Positions 56,801 through 64,000 of a stretch of 64,000 bases of DNA are shown in pieces. Origin of the DNA: Saccharina japonica. Its lineage: Eukaryota > Sar > Phaeophyceae > Laminariales > Laminariaceae. The notes below the pieces were generated by a model. It did no database searches and was not told the DNA's origin. It saw nothing but the letters and a program-made list of their open reading frames with translations. The stretch is taken from contig MEHQ01000877.1 in NCBI GenBank assembly GCA_008828725.1, positions 203,639-267,638 of the forward strand, given 5' to 3'. A program made the translations under genes and the position numbers. Positions within the stretch are counted from its first letter, which is position 1, and each line of letters opens with the position of its first letter.

Positions 56801-58675
56801 GCATGCTACGATAGTAGGTGCACCATGTGTTGTCTGAGCTCCTCATTTGAGGCCCTCCATACCTGCAGTAGTCTAAACAAGGATTTCCGACGAAAATAAT
56901 AGTGCTATCCGATGAACAATCAATCCCATGACCTACCCGTACCATGAACACTACTACAACGCAAGAATAAGAGTCCGACACTTTTGGGTTAAGGAGACCG
57001 ATCGTTCGGAAACGTATTAAGCCAAAACTGTCACTGGAACTACCTCCATCGTAGCACGAGTCCCCCGTAAACAGTTTGGGGGGGGGGAGGGAACCGATTG
57101 TACTGCAGTGTTTTCTGTCCACAATAGGCGGAAGGCGCCAGTCACTCGTCGTGCACAATGACCAACGCTTATCCCACACCTTCGTGGTTCCATGCTGGCT
57201 CGTGGCTCATGAACACGGCGGCGTGTCGAACCTTCGGAGACGGTGGTACACGAGAAAGCATGCATGCGTGGAGTGCAGCTGTTGTGGTCATCGGACAGAA
57301 TAGGAGAACCTGTTGTCAACATCAGCAGGAGTTGATAGGGTGAAGGCGTGCGTGTGGGCTCCAGCGTGGTGTGGTTTGGTTTTCACCCCCTTGCGCGGCC
57401 GTGATATCAATATAATAGTGTCACATTTCCCATGAAAGTTAGTTAGGTCGGATCTAGAGTTTCCGGCGGGGATTCCACCACTGACGTTGGGTCATCACTT
57501 ACGTTTCCATCCACCAGGCCTTTGTGGACCAACCTGAACTTTTCGAGAGTCTAGGCTTCACGGGCGGCTCGGAGGCTTGCCTGGGCATTGACTTTGTGCT
57601 GGACAGAGCCGCGGAGGTTATGGGCACCCAGGTTAGTGAATTGTTTTGCAAAGGCTCGCTTGGTCACAAGAAACATCCTCTGGGGTACTTGAGTATACCA
57701 ACCCCTGGTTGTCGTTGGGTCCTGCTTGGGCGCGTGTTGCTGTAAGGGTACATATCTGATACATGTATGTATGGCGGGGGCCCAATAAAAGAGGGCTTAC
57801 GCAATCGTGTTGTGTGCTGTTAGGGCCTGGCGATATTCGATGTGTGCTGCGATACGGCATACCTGGTAGCAGTTTCTGGCCGACATGAGGCTTCGGAACC
57901 GTGTGGAACTCCCCAATGAGGCTCACTATTTTCGACTGGATGCTAGTTAACACCAGGTATCACAGGTTACTTATAAAGCTTAGTCCGGTTACGCGCACAA
58001 AGTTTAGTGAAGAAGTCGTGTTTCAGGTGGTAAATAGAGCTCCGCATGCCAGGAGCCCCTGCGACAGAAACGAAACGCGCCTTCTTCTAATCGTTTACGA
58101 TTAGCAATCCCATGGCCAATGTAAACAATGAAACAGTTAGCAACACAAGAGAGAAACCCTGACATGTTTGAGTTGAGGAGCCCCGTCATTCAGAAATACT
58201 TTTCAGCCGAAACGTGTCACTGGAACCTCTAGCGTAGCGCGAATCGCTTTTGTTTAGTGAAAAAGGCCACTCTGGACACGCATTTGCACCGTTCTCAATT
58301 CCGCATTAAGCCACTCGCCCACCTCCGGCAAACATACCAACCTCATTATGCTCACTAGATGTCCGACTGTCGTTTCCCACGCCTACTAAAATCCCACTCT
58401 TACTGCTATTTCTAACGTCTCAGGCGGGTCGGGCCGCTGGATGCCGGGAGGAGTGCGCCATTTGCGCCGATCAGACTTCACCTTGCCAGAACTGCTACCA
58501 GGGCAACCCGTCCGGCACGGTCTGCGAGGACCCGGAGAAGTACATATTCTGGGACTTTCTGCATTTCACCGCGGATTTCAACCAGATTCTCGCGGAAGCT
58601 ACCAGGCAGTGCACCAAAAACTCTCCGGACTATGATGCCGCCTGGGTGGAGTTGCTTTGCCCTCCGGACGCGTGA
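47763..58675 (+). CDS. Gene 3: secreted GDSL/SGNH hydrolase, ten exons
   Basis: Exons 47763-47876, 48738-48860, 50135-50215, 52028-52129, 52430-52493, 53134-53300, 55155-55256, 55573-55698, 57518-57631, 58424-58675; 1245 nt, 414 residues. Start chosen at 47763 because it aligns with gene 2; an in-frame ATG at 47748 would add five residues (MGKRT). Signal peptide 1-19 ends ASA. Ser45 in FGDS, Asn172 in GGND, Asp375 and His378 in WDFLH form the expected active site; NGRSWP in exon 3. This copy has the canonical GxND motif and is the best candidate for full activity, although block II again lacks the usual glycines. Six cysteines in the first 34 residues of exon 10 suggest disulfides in a secreted protein. 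Exons 2 and 5-7 are very close to gene 2, so the duplication is fairly recent. Confidence 0.9.
48355..48499 (+). mobile_element. SINE copy, head missing
   Basis: gataaagatgcaaggca through ggtctgagttacgac to aataaatgggatgggg and an A-rich tail. + strand, in intron 1 of gene 3. Confidence 0.65.
48738..48860 (+). CDS. Gene 3 exon 2 (GDS nucleophile block)
   Basis: 123 bp; acceptor ttccgcag, donor gtgcgt. MVVFGDSTADAGRRF and DDIGPFPWTRLF. Confidence 0.92.
50135..50215 (+). CDS. Gene 3 exon 3
   Basis: 81 bp; acceptor ttcggcag, donor gtgagt. ATFRAYLGAPGSATNGRSWP then SWLRVPE. Confidence 0.88.
50408..50674 (+). mobile_element. M1 element, 4-bp duplication CCTT
   Basis: 267 bp; CCTT at 50404-50407 and 50675-50678. 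Termini mutated (gatgcatgcttacgatagag). Confidence 0.83.
50679..52027. other. Rest of gene 3 intron 3
   Basis: A decayed M1 (51106-51350, gcgcatgctacgataacg start) lies here. Otherwise nothing recognised. Confidence 0.5.
52028..52129 (+). CDS. Gene 3 exon 4 (block II region)
   Basis: 102 bp; acceptor attggcag, donor gtgagt. ELNFATSSGTATEAFRS and TGEGEEFPTG. Confidence 0.9.
52430..52493 (+). CDS. Gene 3 exon 5
   Basis: 64 bp; acceptor cacctgcag, donor gtaagc; phase 1 end. TLSEQVTRYFYDVLDETDE. Confidence 0.9.
52508..52875 (+). mobile_element. M1 element, decayed
   Basis: Starts acgcgtgctactgta and ends catagcacgcgcc, with patches such as tgaggagctct and cgatgaacaatc; lies in intron 5 of gene 3. 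Confidence 0.5.
53134..53300 (+). CDS. Gene 3 exon 6 (block III, GGND)
   Basis: 167 bp; acceptor gtgttcag, donor gtgagg. DYAHIIAIGGNDLSAVL and GGPGYVDPVAFENVFEVVNG. Confidence 0.9.
53557..53792 (+). mobile_element. M2 element, aged
   Basis: gtcccacggcaggggcgcag start and gtagcgtgggaat end; interior matches the M2 copies at 25569 and 60656. No clear duplication. Confidence 0.65.
53905..54220 (+). repeat. 35-bp direct repeats flanking an M1 copy
   Basis: atagtggacaacaacccggg and following bases at 53905-53939 recur at 54186-54220 with one difference, one on each side of the M1 copy 53939-54185. Confidence 0.85.
53939..54185 (-). mobile_element. M1 element between 35-bp repeats
   Basis: gacgcgtgctacggtagagg start; end ctatggtagcacgtg mutated. 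No 4-bp duplication; the flanks are the long repeats. Confidence 0.78.
55155..55256 (+). CDS. Gene 3 exon 7
   Basis: 102 bp; acceptor tatacag, donor gtgagt. WQEAITRLIERGVTGKILLA and KGFP end. Confidence 0.92.
55573..55698 (+). CDS. Gene 3 exon 8
   Basis: 126 bp; acceptor tttcggcag, donor gtgagc. GVAESGLADTLDQVSVAVNS and PQVQLIDIYGLTA. Confidence 0.9.
56798..57062 (+). mobile_element. M1 element, 4-bp duplication CCCC
   Basis: 265 bp; CCCC on each side (56794-56797, 57063-57066). Gene 3 intron 8. Confidence 0.8.
57518..57631 (+). CDS. Gene 3 exon 9
   Basis: 114 bp; acceptor tccaccag, donor gttagt. FVDQPELFESLGFTGGSEAC and AEVMGTQ. Confidence 0.9.
57835..58246 (+). mobile_element. M1 element, decayed
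   Basis: gatgtgtgctgcgatacggc near the left, atagagctccgcatgccagg and gttgaggagccccgtcattc inside, cctctagcgtagcgcgaatc at the right. Confidence 0.5.
58424..58675 (+). CDS. Gene 3 exon 10 (catalytic Asp/His, stop)
   Basis: 252 bp including TGA; acceptor acgtctcag. CREECAICADQTSPCQNC, then YIFWDFLHFTADF and LLCPPDA. Confidence 0.92.
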   Translation, partial: AGRAAGCREECAICADQTSPCQNCYQGNPSGTVCEDPEKYIFWDFLHFTADFNQILAEATRQCTKNSPDYDAAWVELLCPPDA

Positions 58676-60655
58676 GAATCGTTGTCCACATTTGCCACAT
58701 GTTCGAGTATAGGGTGCACACCCCCGATAGACCATGATCCAGATCATCTATGAGATAATCTGCCTCCTCATCTGCCGTAGTGAGAGGTTGGACTTAGGAA
58801 ACATGGGCTAGACCTTGTGAAGTTTACGGGTCGGGTCCCGGCCCGCTAACGTAGGCAAAATATATTAGAATACCGGGAAATATTTCTGCTTTGGCAGATT
58901 TCTAGATCAAGAAGTTTATATCGGTTACCTGCCTGAGGTGTGGAAGGATGGTAGTTTGGATGTCGATATATACACTTGGCTGACAATGGGCTGGTTGGCT
59001 GATCATCTGCGTGGTATTCTTGTGATCTCAATCGACGTACACGGTACCATAAGGGGTCAACCAAAAATAGAGAAAAACGGAGCCGCGCTCGCTACCACGT
59101 CGAAACAGGAAAACAAACGAGAGCGGGTTGGAATTTTTGTCAACAATCGACTGGGTGGAAATGAGGGTGACGGTTTGTTGCTTCGAGAGCTTGTAGGTCG
59201 GTCGTTGCAAAGGGTTTTTAGGTGTGGGGTGTATCGATGTTTTCACGAAGAAAGGGAAGATGGGTTACACAAGTACATATCACCCTTTTAGATTTGACTG
59301 GTGAAACGTCGGGCATGAGTCGGAAAAGCCAAATCATGCGGGGGTCTGCATTTAGTATTGGTTTAAGTCTGCCAACTATTCAGGGATGCCTGATGGGTGT
59401 ATGCAATATAATTATTGGCATAAGAGCTGCATGTTGTCGGATGGCACACGTAATAATAAATGCAACCGCGGAAATGTTATTAGTTCGTCTTAGAATAGTC
59501 GTTGTATTTATCTCTATCTGAAGGGACTTCCTTATCGAACCCTTATTCTTGTTTGAGTTCCCTCGTTTCCTTGAACGAACAAACAGAAGGAAAAGAGGAA
59601 AAAATTACAAATGGTTTCCAAACATCAGTGAGTTTGAAAAACAAACAGGCAAAACATCAGGGAAGCTTACTGTTGTTATTTAATGAAAATTAGCGCAACG
59701 CAAAGTAAACGCCAGGACGACACGAAGTAGGATCGCCAGGTAACTTTGGGCTCAACAGAGCTTCTACTTGATACCCGGTACGTACCGGATACGATGTACA
59801 CAATACTTCGAATATACTCCATCGTTCTCTCTTTCTCGTTTTGTTTTTCTTGTTTCGCGCCTGCGAGTATTAGTATATTTTACTTGTTTGGGGTATAACT
59901 ATTGTTGCCGTACATCCGGGTTGGCAAACGTCGATGGAAATTGACGACCATTGGGGGTAATGGACGGTCTGCGGAATACGCTACCACACAGTGTAACTAC
60001 TATTATATGAACACGGCTTGTCCCAATAAGGCCGAGGTATATGTCTTGATCCGAACGGGGAGCTGCAACGTGAAAATGCGAAGGCAGCCATACAGTTTTG
60101 CAATGTTTATGAGAAAATGCATTGTGACGGTACCTTCGACAACACAGGGGGGGGGAAGAGGTGAACATGCGGTTTATAGGAGAGGATGCGGTGACTCGTT
60201 CGAAACAGGGGTGCAAGGTTGCAATTGACCGACTATCGTCTCGAATGCATGTAGATGTATTCCTCGATTTTATATCGGCCACGAACGTAAGCTGCTAGAG
60301 TTGCCATGCAATGAACAATAAAGGTCGAGATAGCATCCCATGATACAGTCAATAGCCCCTGATCTTAGTTGTGAGTGTTCGCGTTCAGATATCATCCTGC
60401 CATGTGTTCCACATTACTTTGTGTATGTCATTCCGTTCGTGGTTCCTACATTCCTCTCTCCCAGCCTGTTCGACTACGTCTGGCGATCTCACAGCAGACT
60501 TAAACCGAAAGCCATGTCGTCGGAACAAAGCCTCAAAAACTGTAGTGGAAACGCCGACGAATGCAGAGCACAGGTGGCTGAGTTTCAAACGTTACGTGTG
60601 AAACCTCGCTACTTCAAGGTCTTGAAGTTCCAGGGGAAACGTGTCCCCTAAGTCT
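58676..60655. other. Spacer after gene 3, nothing recognised
   Basis: No family member or transposon seen. Open frames of 99-127 codons at 59222-59521, 59899-60282 and 60340-60651 show no motif I recognise. Confidence 0.5.
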
Positions 60656-60895
60656 GAGCAATCCCACGGTAGGGGTACCACTTTTTGACTCAATATTTTC
60701 TGACCGGTTGAGCCCCTCACGTGATTAACCACCCGATACTACTATTACTGTTTTACGGGTGTGTTTGTTTTCTGACGACCGCATTAGAAGATTTGGTCGG
60801 CTTGTGCGAACGAATGATTCCAAAGTCATGTTTCGGGTGAGATATTGAATGAGGAGCTCAGAAAATTCTGCTGCACCCCTACCGTGGGATGAGTC
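60656..60895 (-). mobile_element. M2 element, intact, 4-bp duplication GTCT
   Basis: 240 bp; GTCT at 60652-60655 and 60896-60899; termini GAGCAATCCCACGGTAGGGG and inverse of GACTCATCCCACGGTAGGGG. Confidence 0.85.
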
Positions 60896-63800
60896 GTCTG
60901 TATATGTAATAGGGGTGGATGGGATTCCTCACGTGAGTACTTGAGCTCGTGTGGATTACTTGATTTTGACACGAGACGAACATGATATATACAGATCTGG
61001 CAGTATCTTCGCATCTTGTAAAATATACCCGTCCCCCCTGGTTCCGCCGCCGACTGTCACATTGGCTTATTTCTGCTCGAGGTTTTCCTCAACGGCTAAT
61101 AATACGGCGTCCGACTGCAGTGGAAAGCATGCAACAAGATAATATATTGGTATTGGATCGTTAACGCAGGTGATAAATATGATACAAGAGTGCATCGCGT
61201 ATATGAAAACATAATCTACACAGCCGGAGAAACTCGATTTAACCCACAATAACACCAGACATGGAAAAGCATTCGAAACGTTCCGACGGAAGAACTTGAC
61301 ACGATAAAGTCCGTGTACCTTAAGGGAGAGGTTGTATTTGTACAATACGTTTCAATGCTTTTGAGTCTATTTGGTTCATCGATTTTTCTACGAAAGTACA
61401 GAGGTGTTAATGGGTGATTCACGTACGCCAACATTCGTTTACGGAGCTTAAGAATTCCGCGATCATATCGTATATTCCTGTGTAATATTATCCAATCAAC
61501 CATGCTTTCGTATGTGTGTACAGTAGAATGTGTTATTTTTTAACAAGGGCTGACTACAGATGGGGTATGGCCGTGTCCCTCAACAGACGGGCTGGTAGGA
61601 GCCGACGTGCATGTCTCGACCAACCCAACAACCGATACGCTCCCATTTTGCTAGTGCCGGGGCCTCCCCCGAGGTTACGTTCCGCATCGCTTCCAATTAT
61701 GTCTATGACTAGATTCGCGTGTAGATTGGTTTAGCCATGGCAGTAGCTTCTTTAAACAGTTGTTCGTCGTGGAAAGGTTAGGGCGAGAGTTGATGGACTA
61801 CCCGTAAAAACTTGTTTGACCAAGCTTGACCACGACCATACCATGATCTAAAACACGTACGATATACGTGGAACGATTGCTGTCACTCACGTTGGGATTC
61901 TCTGCTGAGAAACAGGTCCGTACAGGGTGCAAGGAGTTCGACGACGAAGAGGAGGCATGCGACACTGCGAACGTTGGATAAACAGTTTAGTACACCTCGC
62001 CATCCATAACACTGACGACAACGCCATCATAGAAGGGCCCCCTTTCAACAAACAATGGGTCTGGCCGACGTAGCCCATACAATGTACCACGTGCGTACAC
62101 AAGTACGTTTCCAACGTATTCTCATAAGCTGCAAGCACGTGTCGAATTATATATACATACATATATATATATGTATGTGCTACATCGCGACCCCGCGCAC
62201 CAAAATCGACATCGAGGTATAGGGATGCCGTGCATGCCGTTTCAAGTGCATATCGCGCCAACTCCCAATTAGGGCATGATGGTTTGCAGCCACTGTGCGT
62301 TGCGTAGCATGGAATTGCAGCAATTCAGTGGGAAGAAAATCACACACATTTCACATTTTTCATGGAGTAGGAATGCTTCTATAACCAGAAAAACCATACT
62401 CCAGCTCAGCTGAACTTGGTGTGGACAGTAGTTTAAGCGCCAATCGTCAACTATTAACATCCGTTAGTTTAGCGGCAGCTTATAATTTCCATCTTCCTAC
62501 CAGGTATTCGCTTGTTTTCTTCTCACAAAAGCTAAACAATTTTGCACTAATCCGGAACAGATTGTGAGCGGAAGGAGAATGATATAAAACCAAGGATAAC
62601 AAAACAAAGCACATCTCCAAAAACAAGAACAGGAACATTAAAACCCCCGGAATTATGTTATCGCGTTCTCCCTTTTTATCACATACATGATCCGACACGA
62701 AGTCGGAGGATCAGTATTATCAGCTCCCCCACGTTCTCCGATCGATGGGCGAAAACTCACGAGGTAATCGCGGAAGAGCATTTTAATAAGCGTCCATTCG
62801 TCGATGTTGGACGCGACGATCGAGCGACTAGTTTACGATCGATGGGTGAATCAGTCGGCAGTCTTGTAATGCAGTTTCAGCTTTTCTGTGGTCCGAGGAA
62901 CACACCTGCGTTCGGAATCCTGTCCCGATCATTCCGAGGCCCATCCAACCATTGACATGACCCTAGCACGGCAGGTACAGCGACGAGCCTCGGTACCTCA
63001 CAACCCACCTCTCAGGTCGACCTGTACCTACACGCTGCCAGGATACATCACGTTCAAGCTACGGCGTCAAGGTCTAAAGGTACGAGAGAAGGTGGAGGCT
63101 TGCCGGAACAATGCAACATTGAGTTTGCCGTTGGACCCTTGACCGTACCCGAGAAAGGTTAGATATAGTCTTCACCGACTGATATTCTCCCGTACACAGT
63201 GTGCGGACGCGTGAACCGTCCCGATTTTGAATAAATGCGTCCTTGTGTGCCGATTTTCTGTACACAGTACACGGGGATATGCACATTATACCCCTCGGAG
63301 GTGCGAGTGTTGATTGCGTCTGTTTATCGCGCAGAAACTGAAAGTTGGGAACAATGTGCTGTGTGCATGGAACCTCGAGTCAAGGAGGATCGACATAGAT
63401 AAGCCTATCGTAAACTAGCACGAGACCGAGATGGGCACAACACTTGCACGAAGTGAGACAGGTACCGTTTTCAGGTGTGGTGCTCATAAACGTTTGCAGC
63501 CCGAATTTGAGTTCGAGCGTTGGGCGGGGGGGCGCGCGCGATCCCGTACGCCAAGTACAAAATTTAGCTAAAACAATTGGTAAACATGTCTCGTAGATCC
63601 AAGGGCGCCCGGGGATTTGGATCTCATACGCATACCTACCCCCCGCGGAGGGATCAAGTTACACCACCCCCCGTTTTGATTTGTGTGTGTGTGTCATCGG
63701 TGTGGCGCGTGTGTGTGTGCTTTGTGTGGCAGTACCGGAAAGGCATGTGTCCTCGCTCGTCGCTCACATCGAGTCAAATTGCGTCATATCATATCACGAG

Positions 63801-64000
63801 ATATGATAAACACAGTAGTACATGGTAATATAATAGTGTTCTGCTTTGCTGCTTGGTCGTACAATGTATGGAGAGTCTGATCAACATACTGGCATGTACT
63901 CGTAGTCCCACGCGGGTTTACCGTTCCACGGCTTAGCCGGGTAATTCCGGAGTGATGTCTTATGTGACAGTTAAAGACGGTGGCGTACGGGATATTTACA
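60896..64000. other. Right end of window, nothing recognised
   Basis: No gene and no M1 copy in the last 3.1 kb, in contrast to the rest of the window. A TA-rich palindrome is at 62148-62178 and a short GT run at 63680-63720. Confidence 0.5.

Noticed and set aside
3964..60160. Repeated C and G runs as CRISPR or regulatory arrays
   Set aside because: They are simple homopolymers without spacer-repeat structure, and the DNA is eukaryotic.

Overview
The window is eukaryotic nuclear DNA. Coding sequence is split into short exons (64-252 bp) with GT..AG introns, mostly GTGAGN donors and CAG acceptors. About nine tenths of the window is intronic or intergenic DNA packed with short transposons. A photosynthetic stramenopile, for example a brown-alga-like lineage, would fit the intron density, long introns and TTAGGG-type repeat, but that placement is a guess; I cannot name the species.

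The genes are a tandem array of one family: a secreted GDSL/SGNH serine hydrolase (lipase/esterase-like) built from ten exons. Gene 1 (44-10856, + strand) enters from the left and shows its last six exons. Gene 2 (23808-37910, +) and gene 3 (47763-58675, +) are complete and predict proteins of 419 and 414 residues. All introns are phase 0 except the fifth, which is phase 1, and exon lengths match between copies: 114, 123, 81, 102, 64, 167, 102, 126-132, 114-129, 252. Between genes 1 and 2 lies an antisense, decayed fourth copy (12589-16518, - strand) in which five or six exons can still be matched. Catalytic features are visible: the GDS nucleophile in exon 2, an NGxxWP motif in exon 3, the GxND-type block in exon 6, and a WDxLH dyad after a cysteine-rich segment in exon 10. 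I see no convincing second gene family.

Layout: 1-10856 gene 1; 10857-23807 spacer with the antisense pseudogene, an inverted pair of hAT-like elements and tRNA-derived SINEs; 23808-37910 gene 2; 37911-47762 spacer rich in nested transposons; 47763-58675 gene 3; 58676-64000 spacer with almost nothing recognisable.

The most striking non-genic feature is a family of about 245-260 bp inverted-repeat elements, called M1 here, with well over 30 full, partial or decayed copies in nearly every long intron and spacer. Twelve M1 copies and two of a diverged subfamily (M2) have perfect 4-bp target duplications, which excludes the usual TA, TAA and TTAA MITE groups. M1 copies have inserted into older M1 copies, and other elements have inserted into M1, giving a readable order of insertions. 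Other elements: one intact PIF/Harbinger-like foldback (TAA duplication), one piggyBac-like foldback (TTAA), several with 8-bp duplications (hAT-like), and a 283-bp element with a 13-bp duplication.
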